A stretch of DNA of 64,000 bases. Source: Coniochaeta sp. PMI_546 (lineage: Eukaryota; Ascomycota; Sordariomycetes; Coniochaetales; Coniochaetaceae). A program made the position numbers and the translations under genes. Shown here in pieces: positions 32,198 to 43,203 of the stretch (position 1 is the first letter of the stretch; the number at the start of each line of letters is the position of its first letter). The notes under the pieces are model-generated. The model saw nothing but the letters and a program-made list of their open reading frames with translations. It searched no databases and was not told where the DNA came from. The stretch covers positions 496,001-560,000 of the forward strand of contig MU271146.1 of the NCBI GenBank assembly GCA_021432605.1, read 5' to 3'.

Positions 32198-33747
32198 TTA
32201 CTGGCCCCTCTGCTGTTTCTCTAGCGCCTTCAACCTCTGCTCCTCCATACGAGCGTAATACCGCTCCTTCTCTTCTAGAGCACGCCGCTCCTCGTACTTC
32301 TTCGCCTTAGCTTTTGCAGCCTTGACATCTCCCTTCTCGGTGTACTCCTTCAACTTCTGACTCAGCGACTCCCGCGCCTGCTTAGCGCTGTTGGCTGCGT
32401 CCTGGACAATACCGACTTTGCCCGTTTCGACGGTCGTGGCGGTGGCCGCGAGGGTCCGGGGTGCGTGCCATGACGTAGCGGCTGCAGACAGCGGAGCGGC
32501 TTTACCGCCGACAGGAATCGTCGGCGTCAGGGGTGGAAGACCTACCATCTTCCGAAACCCGGGCCGGAGGAGCAGCATGGACTGGAGGGCCTGGAGCCCA
32601 CCGGTGGTGAGGAGGAAGAGCTGTAGGCCAGCAGAAAACTTCATTGTGAAGAAGAGGGTGAGGGGGGTCATGACGTAGCCCAGGAGCTTCATGAGGTTGG
32701 CCTGTTCCGCTGGCATGTACGGCAGACTCGACTACTTCCGTGTCAGCTGCATGTCACTTGCTGCATATATGCCAAGTTAAGATGGTACTTACCCTCATGA
32801 CGAAGAACAACGTCACAGCGGACGCGATGGGCATGATATAGTAAGGGTCCTGGGCGGCCAGGTCGGTGAACCATAAAACGCCGCCAGTCTCCAGGCTGGG
32901 TACCGGCAGCTCGGCCATACCCCGGAAGAGGCGGAAGAAGCCGTAGAGCAGTGGCATGTTGAGCATGGGAATAAAGGTCCTCCACATCTCCACGCCGTGA
33001 GCCTTGTGGAAGGCACTGAGTTCCTGCCTGGCGGCTGCCATCTTGGTAGGGTCCGGGTTCTGGAAGTCCATCGACTGCTTTCGCAATGCCTCGTATTTGG
33101 GGTTCTTGCGCAGTTCCTGCATCTTGAAGGATGTATCTGCCGCCTTGATAGATGGCACGAACAGGGCGGCGCGGATCAGAACGCCTACTGTCACGATGGA
33201 CGCCCACCATGGTATGCCGGTGTAGATGTAGACGTGCTCTAGCAGGTATTCCATCATTGCCGTAGGGCCCCAACCGTAATCGAGGCCAATCGCTTTGAGG
33301 TAGCCAATCTGCTCTGGCAGATTCAGGACGTCGATGCTAGAGAGATCGACATTGGTCGCGGACACGTCTGGAGAGAAGACATCGCTCGTGGCAGGACTAG
33401 GGGCAGCAGCTGGTGATGGGGCGGCTGGTTGGGCAGGCTGTGTCGAAGCATAGCGTTGTTGGGATGGTAACCGTAGTTGTTGACCTGCTACGAAGCTAGA
33501 CGCGACTAGGGATGCTCCAACTTGTCGTGTCTTGAGCGCATTGTAAAGTGCTGGACTCCGGGATGCGACTTTGGCTTTCGGGAAAGCTGTGCCGAACTGC
33601 CTCGCGACGGGCCTGGAACTCTGTTGAAATGACTGGTTGGGAGTTGTTAGTTGCACTTGATGGCTATACATAATGCTGATAGCCACTCACATGTTGGCAT
33701 TGGCCCAAGGCTGGCCGTAGCCGTGACAAACCCCTACTCGGCAACAT
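32198..33747 (-). CDS. OXA1: mitochondrial inner-membrane insertase OXA1
   Basis: YidC/Oxa1/Alb3 insertase that places mitochondrially made and some imported proteins into the inner membrane. Exons in transcript order 33747-33691, 33632-32793 and 32731-32198, 476 aa; introns are 58 and 61 nt. The N terminus is Arg-rich (MLPSRGLSRLRPALG). The insertase core starts at about GYLKAIGLDYGWGPT, with YTGIPWWASIVTVGVLIRAALF, FHKAHGVEMWRTFIP, NMPLLYGFFRLFRG, TDLAAQDPYYIMP, and after the last splice SSLPYMPAEQANLMKLLGY and TMKFSAGLQLFLLTTG. The C-terminal 100 residues are a charged coiled coil (KEYTEKGDVKAAKAKAKKYE), which in this family binds the mitochondrial ribosome. Confidence 0.96.
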
Positions 33748-34867
33748 CTTTACTGTACTTTGTTCTGGTCTGGAAAAAAGTTCAGGATCGACTGTTCGCA
33801 TCTTATCGCGCCGGGTACTAGCTTGGCAGCTGGTGTAAGATCTCTGACAGCTGGCCGCGAGCCGGTTGGAAGTCAACCTTTCCCGTTGTTGCTGGTCCCT
33901 TTGCTCCACCACTTTAGATTCTTCTGCAAAGTACTAGGTAATACATGGTTGTATGTTTCGCTTCACAAGGAACAAACAAACAGGTTGGTAATATTATGGC
34001 ACCTGGTACTAACCAAGTTATCTTGATACCCTTCCTCGACGCTCTGACTGTCCCCTGGCCGCCATCCCCGCCTTCAAGCCAACGGTCTTCGAAGCAGATT
34101 GCCGCCACTACCGGGATCCAAGAACATTAGGTAGCTTCGCACGGGATCAAGACCAGTAAGCTATATGCTGATGCGTGTGGCTAAAAGAGTCAGAGTTATG
34201 CTTCCGCAGATTCCAGCTAGCCAGAGACCTGCCTCAATACCGCTGAGCATGAGAGTTACCTAGCTATCGCATGCTTCTATCCAGCCCTCGATCTGTCACA
34301 AGAGATTGCTCATTCTTCATTGTCCGGCCTCAACCCACTTGCCGTTTTCACCTTGCACCCAAGTTCCATTCGCTTTACAGTCGTTGCATGGACCTCGTTT
34401 TGTCGTCTGTCCTAGCCACTCCGGACCTGCCTGCCTGATGCCACAATCTCCGCCATTATCCCATTCTATCAAGAACGAAGGCTCGTCCACAGTGTGTATA
34501 CTCGTTTTGGGTTCTTGGGATAAGTTCTTTGCGCATCCTATAACTCTGTTAGCAAGGCCTGGCCGAGTCATCCGCAGGGCTTATTTACTATCCACCCCAG
34601 GGAAACAGCACAGAGAGAGAAGTCACCTCGATGAGGCTAAAAGATGGTTGTCTTCGTTGCGTGCAATCTGGCTAGGCCTTGTCACGAGTCGTGCAGCGGA
34701 GGAAGCAGGAGAGGGTTCCCACGACTTCGTGCATGTATATGTGCCAAGCGCCTCGCAAGACTCACGTCAACGCAGGCAACATCACATTGGCTCATGCTCT
34801 CATGGCACAGCTTTCTCTGAGCCAACTACTACCCTAAAATCTTTCACACCACGTAAGTTGTGATTGC
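33748..34867. other. divergent intergenic region
   Basis: About 1.1 kb between OXA1 (-) and the kinase-like gene (+), containing both promoters. One long + strand frame (about 34306-34863) has no recognisable protein character. Confidence 0.5.
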
Positions 34868-35869
34868 ATGCACAACCATCAGAAGTGCTACGATACTACA
34901 CCCTTCCTTTCAGACATGAAGCCTGTTCCGGTCTGGACCATCCTACCACCAGGGATTCACAAGACCAAGTTCATCTCGATTGGGGCGATCTCTTTCGTAT
35001 ACCGCCTCACCGACGACATTGTCATCAAATACGCCCGGAATCCCGACTCGAACGAAATACAACGTGAGAATGCCATATATGACATTCTCGATCAGCACGC
35101 CCCTTCTTCCTACATCCTACAAAGCTTTCTACGCACCCCGATCGCTAATTTCCTGCCCTACATGCCCGGGGGGACCTTGGATCAGCTTCTCCGCTCGAAT
35201 CAGGTCTTCGAGAATGTACCGGACGGGCAGCGACGCGCGCCCAAAGTGCTGGGTGTGCGTAAGTTAGAGCCGCGCCGCCTGGTCGAGCGGTGGACGGCGG
35301 AACTGGCTGCTGCTGACGCCTGGCTCGAATCTCTGGGTTACGCGCACGCCGACCTGCGCCCAACTAACATCCTCCTCAACGCGCCACACTCTGAGGCCCA
35401 CCTGAAGCTCGCCGACTTTGACTGCGCAGAGCCGTACGGACAGCCGTGCGGGGGAGGGGGCGCGCCGTGGGTGCGGCTGCAGGGTTCTGAAGCAGAGGAC
35501 GATGCGGGCAAATGGGGCGTTTTGGGCTCGCGGACAGAGCAGTTCGCCATCGGATCCATCGTCTACTGTCTCACCCGGGGCGTCGAACCCTACCATGACA
35601 AGGGTCCCGAGACAATCCGGCTGCTACGGAACAGAGAATTCCCCCAGCTCTCTGTAGACGAGGATGCGCTGGACGATATCATTCACAGTTGTTGGTGGGG
35701 GCTCTATCCGTCCATAGCTGCTCTGGCAGAAACGGCGGCTGCGCTTCCCGGAGCGGAGGATATGACTACCGCGACGGCCTTAGACTCCTCGTACATTGCC
35801 ACTAAGAGGGAAGAGTGCCGTCAGCTTCTTCAATCCGGCCTTCTTGAGATGAAAAATAGTCAGGGTTGA
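34868..35869 (+). CDS. divergent protein kinase-like protein
   Basis: Single exon, 333 aa, or 317 if the second ATG (34916, MKPVPVW) is used; the shorter start fits the fungal group better. Kinase-fold landmarks are visible: a VAIK-like lysine in DIVIKYARN, the hinge region PYMPGGTLDQLL, a catalytic loop HADLRPTNILL, and DFD where DFG is usual. No clear glycine-rich loop precedes the lysine. A C-terminal lobe follows (FAIGSIVYCLTRGVEPYHDKG) and HSCWWGLYPSI. The catalytic Asp (in HAD) and the Asn are retained, so activity is possible, but the DFG-to-DFD change and weak P loop leave it open. Proteins of this kind are numerous and lineage-specific in filamentous ascomycetes. Confidence 0.85.
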   Translation: MHNHQKCYDTTPFLSDMKPVPVWTILPPGIHKTKFISIGAISFVYRLTDDIVIKYARNPDSNEIQRENAIYDILDQHAPSSYILQSFLRTPIANFLPYMPGGTLDQLLRSNQVFENVPDGQRRAPKVLGVRKLEPRRLVERWTAELAAADAWLESLGYAHADLRPTNILLNAPHSEAHLKLADFDCAEPYGQPCGGGGAPWVRLQGSEAEDDAGKWGVLGSRTEQFAIGSIVYCLTRGVEPYHDKGPETIRLLRNREFPQLSVDEDALDDIIHSCWWGLYPSIAALAETAAALPGAEDMTTATALDSSYIATKREECRQLLQSGLLEMKNSQG

Positions 35870-37006
35870 TACACTAGCTTCATCGGTTCAAGTTCGAAAC
35901 AAACACGGCCGTACCCCTTGGCTCGCGACAACCTGGACAGCATGGACTACGTCAACGACAACAGTCGTCAGTGTCGCCTGTAGCATAGTAGCATGACATA
36001 CTTACGCTATCATCTCCTTATCCTTGAAGCGCTTACCTGTCCGGAAAGACGCCCATTCAAGTAATCGATCTGGAAGTTTCATAGTTTAGACAGACTAGAT
36101 AGCTGGCAAATCGACGAACACGGGCCAGCGGAAAGCGTGGCAACGCTCATGCCGCGAGATCCTGTAGGAGAGAGAACTATGACGGACTTCTGGATCCTCT
36201 GGCATTTCCATGATGCTCCGCTAGCGAGCCCTGGGCAGTAATACGGACGCGCATGTCGAGGTTGTATAGTCACATGCGCCCCTTTTGAGCGCGGCTTGCT
36301 GCCTGCTAGCGTGCTATCTGAACTTGCATCACCAGGTGTTGTACCGCGCCGGTCACTTCTGGGGATGACAACCCGGCTTCGATCTGCGGACACCTGTTCA
36401 GAGCACATTAAGGTCTGCTATGGTGCACAAAGGCTGTCTGTATCGTGGGTAGAAACGGGCTTAGACCTAAATATAGACCTGTACGAGAGTATTTTGTAAG
36501 TGACAATATTGCCGAAATGTGTACGTGCAATAAGATCCAATTTGAGGCAAATGGTCCCCTTACTCGAATACGTTAGTCTTGGAAGTGATATTTAAATGTC
36601 GCCTCTTCTCGGATCTAAGCTTCTTGTACATTGTAACTGTTGGTTATTCAGGCCTCAACCAGCGATGATTACAAATTGGAGTCGAGGTTTAGATTCTAGT
36701 CATAGATTGGCTAGCTTCGCGTGTCAATCTTATTCCAAGGAGGATAATCCTCCACTGATGACACTAGTGTCTTGTTGTATATCTTGACACTCGGAGTTCG
36801 AATAAGGGCCCATGCTGAGGACGATGCTGAGAGAAGCCGACAGGTGAATGCTTGCTGAGATGAATCAACCAAAGCATGATGAAGCCTATATATTGACTGA
36901 ATGGTGTCTCGCAGCGAGGAAGCCGATGCTAATTATTAAATTTGCCGGGAGAAGGAAGAGATATAACAATGCGGTACTTGTTTCGTATAGTTGATAAGCA
37001 AAGCTT
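35870..37006. other. intergenic region, no gene seen
   Basis: About 1.1 kb between two convergent kinase-like genes. AT-rich in its right half (36430-36980). No supported gene. Confidence 0.5.
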
Positions 37007-37932
37007 TCAGACTTCCTCTGCCCTTGAAGAGGTTACCTTCTTATCGGTCTGCTGAATGTACGGAGTTGGCGCCGTTTGTATTCTCTTTCCTTCCCCGTTC
37101 ACAATGACTACCGATGCGCCTCTTCCCGTTTCCTCTGTCAACTGGGATTTCAGATCTTCGAGTTCCAATCGTGCCTTTTCCTCATCATATGGCTCGACAT
37201 GCTCAAAGTCAATCATCTTCACAAGACCCGTTGTCCTATCCACTATGAAATTATGGCGGTTTGAGTCTCCATGAAGCAAGCCAAGGTCGTGCAGCCTGCG
37301 CAATGCCAGCTCACATTCAGGTAAGTCGTCTAATGAAGCATAGTCTCCTTCGATCTTTTCCAGCAGAAAGCCTATCGGGCGGCCTTGCTCAGTCAAGTGG
37401 CCGATGAATGTCGGAGCAATAGGAGGATCGTCCGGCAGCTGGTGCTTGGCAATCATTTCATACGCCCACGTTTCATGGTCGATCTGTGGAAACATTGCTC
37501 AAAAATGGCAGTTTTAGATATCGCAGTCCGGCCTTCGAACTCGACCTCTTTGACCCGTGCGTTGTAGCTGGATATCCGCCTCAAAGACAGAATGTTGATA
37601 AACACAGAATGCCAAGTCGACTGCACTTGGGCGAGTGGCTCTGAAGAGATGATTGTTTCGATGTCACCATTGGGACCTCGAAAGACCTCCATTGTAGTTC
37701 AGTCCGAATTCGGAAATGGTGGGAGCTTCGGAATCAGAAGGTAAGGCCTCGAGAGCGTGAGCTCGTCGAAAACGGGGTCAGGTTGCACACGAATCGTGAG
37801 ATAGTGTACCCTCTTCCCCGCTCGAATACGATACTTTGCTTCATCTTCCCAGATCTCCTGGCTCAATACCTCCATGTCTGTTTTTGGGACCATTTGCAAG
37901 CAGTCCGCTGCTGCTCCAGAGACGGGCGACAT
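37007..37932 (-). pseudogene. broken kinase-like (phosphotransferase-type) gene
   Basis: Three blocks in order make up one recognisable fungal kinase-like gene. The first (37932-37702) opens MSPVSGAAADCLQ and has RIRAGKRVHYLTIRV and ends RPYLLIPKLPPFPNSD. An in-frame TGA follows at 37699-37701 (a tryptophan is usual there), and the same frame continues with a second block to about 37500 (VKEVEFEGRTAISK). The frame then shifts by one near 37495 into the third block (37495-37007): PQIDHETWAYEMI, FIGHLTEQGRPIGFLLEKI, catalytic loop HGDSNRHNFIV and VKMIDFEH. No GT-AG intron covers either lesion. So it is a pseudogene of host origin, or both lesions are assembly errors. Confidence 0.75.
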
Positions 37933-38972
37933 CCTCGTCGTGACTCTAGTCAAGTGGATTGATCTGTATACTTGGCGGTGGGAGGAAACTAGAAAAGAAT
38001 CGAAGAGTCACTTGCGCTACGGCCTGACGTGACGTCCTAAGTCTTGATTAGAAGTAGTAATGGAAGTCTACCGTTATTTCGTGGCCAACAAAACGATAGC
38101 CCGCATGCATCATTGGTCAAATGCCTGTAGCCGCGCAGCAGGAAGTGAGTTGGGCCAGCATCGCTGGTTAGGAGGGTTTTATTGGCTGGCGAAATCCAGT
38201 CTTGACATATTTATATAAGTTGGATTGCGACCTTGTTCATGATATATACGGTCAAAGCTCATCCTACTCCCGACGGACTATATGGACGAAAGATAGCAGA
38301 TACTTGAGCTGCCAGCTGTCTATGCCCTTTGCTACGTGTCGTGTCGTGTCGATTTGATAAGTTGGAACAAGGCGCCGTTGCCCCGTCAGCGACTTTGGCA
38401 GAGCTATCTGCAGCTCTGCCACGGGAAAGTCGCAACGTCAAATATTGTGATTTGCAGCGAACCCTCTTGCAGTTCTTTCTACTGCATACGTAGTCTCAAA
38501 GGTGGATGTCACACAAATGGTCAAGATGTGACTCGAGTTGAAAAGGATATCAAATCTCGGTCGTGATGCCCTATAACTAACGGGATGTCGCGGTGGAATT
38601 GATCCGCGTTACAAATGGCATCACTAGCGCAGCGAGCAATTTGCTCTTGGTCAAATGTTATGTACAAGTTGGGTGGAAATAGTGGGAGCTTACACCCCGA
38701 TACGAAGCCACCATCGTCCTTATAGACAAACATGCCAATGCTGAATCCATCCAGGCAGTGATTGTACAAGTCAAGCTCCAGCATGCCTGATAAAAGGGAA
38801 CCCCTGACGCCCTGTTATTGCCCGCCAATGCCGTACTTGGCTGCATGGTCTGGAATCGTATTGAACCAGATCACCTCCGTACCTGCATATTAAGACCAGC
38901 CGCACGCGCATGGTACAGAGTTGCGGCTTGCTGTGTTCCGTCAATGGAACCTTCTGCCCACCATAGCAGAGG
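37933..38972. other. intergenic region with a long hairpin
   Basis: About 1 kb between the broken kinase-like gene and MIM1. It contains the hairpin at 38389-38433. A minus-strand frame at 38521-38784 (starting MLELDLYNHCLDG, with KLPLFPPNLYITFD) has protein-like composition but no family I can name and no clear gene structure. Confidence 0.45.
38389..38433. other. 17-bp hairpin with 5-nt bulge
   Basis: GCGACTTT (38389-38396) plus GGCAGAGCT (38397-38405), six-base loop, then AGCTCTGCC (38412-38420), a five-base bulge ACGGG, and AAAGTCGC (38426-38433). All 17 pairs are Watson-Crick. It lies outside any gene. The structure is seen directly; function is unknown. Confidence 0.7.
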
Positions 38973-39526
38973 TCACTCTAAGCTGGCCAAATCATTCACG
39001 TTCGGCCAGGGACTCGACTTTTCGACAACTTCGATTCCGGGACCTATCGGGTGGGATCGTTTTCTTGATGGCGGGAAGACCTATGGAGACAGTCAGCGGT
39101 AATGTTCAGCAGATGGTATGCTTCGGCTTGGCGTTATGACGAGCGTGTGCCTCCTTTGATGGAGAAGATTGCAGGGCATCAACATACCCTCGTGCCGCCC
39201 CATCCTAACCTGAAAGCAGCTTCATGTGCAAACAACTCTCCAAATCCAAGCATCATGCCGTTGATAAAAGGGAGCAGTAGGTTGATTGCTGCTCCCCGGA
39301 TAAGGCCCCAGAGAGTCGGCGGCTGGTAGAGAATCATTGCTGGAGATCCGGACGATGGCGGTGAGATGGAGATTTCTTCTGCTCCAGAGTACTGCTCACT
39401 GTCAGACCGTACCGTGACGCCTGACTCGGCCATCGGGTTTGTTGGCTCTTCGGAAGACATTGTGTTGTTGCTGTTGACTGCTGAAATCGAGGGTTGCTTC
39501 GACTCTGAAATCGACGACGTTGACAT
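38973..39526 (-). CDS. MIM1: mitochondrial import protein MIM1 (TOM13)
   Basis: Small outer-membrane protein that inserts alpha-helical and TOM-complex proteins into the mitochondrial outer membrane. Exons 39526-39188 and 39080-38973, 148 aa; the intron is 107 nt with a GTATGT donor and CCATAG acceptor. About 70 Ser-rich disordered residues precede the single conserved transmembrane helix, LWGLIRGAAINLLLPFING, followed by MMLGFGELFAHEAAFRLGW. The splice falls directly after GGTR, joining VFPPSRKRSHPIGPG, and a short acidic end. The GFGE..AHE segment is the hallmark of the family. It is divergent from the UBX gene, with 383 bases between. Confidence 0.93.
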
Positions 39527-39909
39527 TCACCGAAGGCCGGAGAAGGCACGTCAAAGTCCAAGCTCCAATTGTGTTATGTAAGCGAGGCCGTCCGTCATTG
39601 CGGGGTGGAAGTTCCACGCTGCGGGGCAGATAGCCTGCCAACGAGGCATCAGCTGCCTGAAACTCAGGTAAGCTCAAGCTGCTGGAAGCTTCCCAATCAT
39701 TATCGTAGCACTGTCAACCTACCTCTATCTCACCGTTGTCTATTTGCCATTCACCAGCCTTTCAAAACCAGTTGCCGGTGCGTAAATATTACTTTGACCT
39801 CCGCGCCACTTCCAAAACGGCTATATTATACCACCAATCTCCCAGGTAGTTGGTGGTTGCCTCTCCTCCTTTCGCAACTCACTGTTCTGCATCGCCATTC
39901 AAGCTCAAT
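39527..39909. promoter_or_regulatory. shared divergent promoter region MIM1 / UBX gene
   Basis: 383 bases between two divergent start codons; it must hold both 5' UTRs and core promoters. A pyrimidine-rich stretch (CCTCTCCTCCTTTCGC near 39857) lies before the UBX start. No other motif recognised. Confidence 0.5.
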
Positions 39910-41282
39910 ATGGCGGACCGCGACGAAGCCATCAGCAGCTTCTGCGAGCTGACCAGTGCCTCGGATGCACAGGTATGTCACACTCTACGTTGAGTGATGC
40001 TATAATAGGTCGTGCAACATCCTAACTGAACCTCGCCAGGCGACAGAGTACCTCTCCGCCGCCGCATGGGACCTCGAGACAGCAGTAACAGCCTTCTTCG
40101 CCGACCGAGACGAGACAGCCGCCGACTTCTCCGCTCCTCGAGCAGAGAGCTCTGCACCTCCAGCCGAGCCCGAGTACACCGGACCACGCACCCTTGATGG
40201 TCGTCCCGCTCCACAGTACGCTTCATCGTCTTCCATGGCGGCATCTAAGAAGCCTCAGAAGAGGAGGGGCATCGCTACTCTTGGCTCGCTGAATAATGAT
40301 GACGATGATGAAGACGACGAAGACAGCGACGACGGCGGCCGTGGCGACCTCTTTGCTGGAGGCGAGAAGTCGGGCCTTGCTGTTCAGGATCCAAATCAGA
40401 GGTCTAACGATCCGAAGAAGCTGATCAACGACATCATAGCCAAGGCGAAAGCGTACGCCACCATGTTCTGCTCCTGTCTATGCCATTGCTAACCTTCATC
40501 TATGCAGAAACTCAGGCCGATCTGGTTCCTCGGAGCCGGGCCCTCCCACGCCACCAGGTCCGTCAGGCTCTCGCTTCTTCCGCGGAGCAGGCCAGACTGT
40601 TGGTGGTGATGGTGCAGAGAGCCGTACCATCCCCGATCCAGCCGGAAACCCGATCCCCAGCTCACGTGGCGCCGAGGGTCCACCGCAGGAACGCGTCCTA
40701 CATCTCTGGGCCGACGGCTTCAGCATAGACGACGGCGAGCTGCGACGATTCGACGATCCACAGAATGCGATGGACCTGCAGATGATTCGCCAAGGACGAG
40801 CTCCGCTGCATCTTATGAATGTGCGGTACGACCAGCCTGTAGATGTGAAGCTGCAGCAACACTCGGAGAACTATCACGCCTTGCCCAAGGTGTACCGTCC
40901 GTTCAGCGGCGAGGGCCGTCGTCTGGGCTCTCCAGTCCCTGGTGATGGCAATGCCGCCCCGACACCTCCTCCCACGACTACGACTACCTCGGCCGCAGCA
41001 TCAGGGTCTCAAGCACCCTCCACCACAGTCGACGAGTCGCAGCCAACTTTGCTGCTCCGCATCCAGATGCCGGACGGCACCAGACTTCCCGCACGCTTCA
41101 ACACGACACAAACGATCAACGATGTCTACGAGTTTGTGCAGCGCGCGTCGGCCGCTACGCAGACACGACCGTGGGTGCTGGCTACTACTTTCCCGAACAA
41201 GGACCATACGGACAAGAGCTTGGTTTTGGGAGATGTGCCTGAGTTCAAGAAGGGTGGTACTGCGGTGGTTAAGTGGGCTTAG
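39910..41282 (+). CDS. SHP1: p47/SHP1-type UBX protein (Cdc48 cofactor)
   Basis: Adaptor that recruits the Cdc48/p97 ATPase to ubiquitylated or Golgi/ER fusion substrates. Exons 39910-39972, 40040-40452 and 40508-41282, 416 aa; introns 67 and 55 nt. The three expected domains appear in order: an N-terminal UBA-like helix bundle split by the first intron (MADRDEAISSFCELT / ATEYLSAAAWDLETAV), an acidic linker (DDDDEDDEDSDDGG), the SEP domain (LHLWADGFSIDDGELR, APLHLMNVRYDQPVDV) and the UBX domain (LLLRIQMPDGTRLPARFN, LATTFPNKD, KGGTAVVKWA). The turn in the UBX domain that normally carries FPR reads FPNKD here, in the LATTFP context. Confidence 0.95.
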
Positions 41283-41954
41283 GGGCTTTGAATAGACCTA
41301 AGGTAGGAGACGCGGTGGTTGCCTGTTTCCAAGGGTGTGATACGCTTATACATCAAAGGGCTCAGGCAGTCTTGCATTAGCAAGGTCATGGTTAATGATT
41401 GGATTGCATGCTTAACTACAGGTTTGGGACTCATGCGGTCTGGTATTCTGCCCTGCGATGGTTGGTCCATTCAATGGTTTGCTAGATGAGAAGCTGCTGC
41501 CGTAGGTTAAGTACGGTAGACAGACAGCATGGAACCCTGGCTTAGCTTAGACATCATTGCCACAATGCGAACTATTCTCACAAACTCAGAGAAACGAGAT
41601 CCTTTTGCCCTGTACCCAGTCATTGTGCCGATACATTTGCAACAGCCACAAAACAGCGATAAACCAACGGCAAAAACATGCTTCTGAGACATCTGAAAAT
41701 CCTGTTATAACGCCTCAACGCCACGCAATGTTGGGTATCATCAACCCCCTCGCGTTCTTGATCCCTTTCCATGCACGTGATGCTTCAAGATCAAGCCCTC
41801 TACCATAACGCCAATGCCACTACTGACCAGATCGTCGCCGCGAGATCCCCCTTGTGGACCACCTATGGTCCGCGTGAGAAAAGCAAAACAAGAACCGGAG
41901 AACCGCCTGACCTCAATGAGAGAAAATTCTCAAGGGGTGCGAAGAGACGGGAAC
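41283..41954. other. convergent intergenic region
   Basis: About 670 bases between the UBX gene (+) and GTR1 (-); 3' UTRs only. No gene or repeat recognised. Confidence 0.5.
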
Positions 41955-43203
41955 TCACTCCCCGCCAGGTCCCGAACCCGAGGAAGCGCCGCCGACGGGG
42001 GCACTTGGTCCATCCAGAAACTTAAACCAGGATCGAGCAATGCCGACGTTCAGCTTTGCGGCGTTGAACCTCGCCTCTCCGGGCGGGAGCACGACCTGGA
42101 TGTACGTGTTTGTGGTGAACTTTGTGACGAAGACGGAGAAGTTGGCGCCGGCCTTGTACTCGAAGTCGGTGAACTGCTCCGAGTTGCGCGGGGTGCCGGT
42201 GTACTTGCTGCAGGTGTGCTTCCAGGCCTTGAGGACGTTGGAGAGGCGCTCGAAGCGGTCGCCGAAGGGGTTCTCGTGCGCGACGGAGGGGGCGGTCCAC
42301 TTGCTGACGACGAGGAAGGAGGTGCGCTCGAAGAGGAGGATCTCCTCGGCCTCGATGGCGGCGCCGAGGGTTGCGAGCTGGTGCTCAATTATGGAGAGGT
42401 TGGGGATCAGGTCGTGGATGATGGACGACCAGGCCTTATAGAGGCTCTGGTCCCAGATGCTGGTGGCGAAGGCCTGGGGCTCGATGTCGGCTTCCGTGAT
42501 GCCGGCTACGTCGCTGCCGGGCTGCTTCCTCACCAAGTTGAAGGCGTCGATGGTCTTGCGGCGGATGAGGGTTACGCGCTCGTCGAAAAGCGGCTCGCGG
42601 AGGTGAGGTTGAATGAGATCCATCTTATGGATGAGCACAAAGATCTTGGCCTCGCGCGAGTACTGGAAGAGGGCGGAGACAATGTTGCCGTAGGTGAAGA
42701 GGTCGCGCTCGCTGTCACGCGACTCAATGTCGAAGACGTAGATGAGCACACCGACGTTGGAGAAGACGTGGGCGCGTTGCTGGGACAGGTAGTTGTCCAT
42801 GAAGGCTTCTTGGCCACCGCAGTCCCAGAGGTTGAGAGTCAAGTTGCCCAGGAACTTGACGTGAGACAGGTCGATGTCGATTGTCGCGCCGCTATAAAGA
42901 TGTCAGCATGATTCAAGATTTAGGAGGAGATGATGAGACGGAATGGCTTTGTTTCAGTATAAGTACATAGCTATGCCCAGGAATCGCATACAAGTTGCAT
43001 AAGTCACGAGGTTAATATGTCGTGAATGATAAGGAAATAATTACTCACAGTCGGCGGGTATCTCGCGCTAGATAGTTTGAGAAGATGATGCTCCTCATAC
43101 TCGATTTGCCCGAGCCGCTCTTGCCCATCAAGAGCACCTTCTGCTTCTTGACCTTCCTGAGGCCCAAGGAGGCAGGCTGCGCGCCGACGTCTGCGTCGGC
43201 CAT
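41955..43203 (-). CDS. GTR1: Rag-family GTPase GTR1/RagA
   Basis: Vacuolar GTPase that, with GTR2, reports amino-acid supply to TORC1. Exons 43203-43049 and 42891-41955, 363 aa; the intron is 157 nt, long for this window. Exon 1 carries the P loop [10 protein letters not shown] and [13 protein letters not shown]; exon 2 the switch region [14 protein letters not shown]3 LNLWDCGGQ, and HKMDLI (G4), then the C-terminal roadblock-type half ([27 protein letters not shown]). The very end is Gly/Ser-rich and the stop (GAGTGAGT) overlaps a donor-like sequence, so an extra 3' exon cannot be excluded. An upstream-open antisense frame of 365 codons is a shadow. Confidence 0.94.

Noticed and set aside
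34306-34863. 185-codon + strand frame upstream of the kinase-like gene
   Set aside because: Unstructured composition, no family, and ends just before the real start; likely chance in a promoter region.
41814-42911. 365-codon open frame on the + strand
   Set aside because: Antisense to GTR1; composition is a mirror of the GTPase codons and has no family match.
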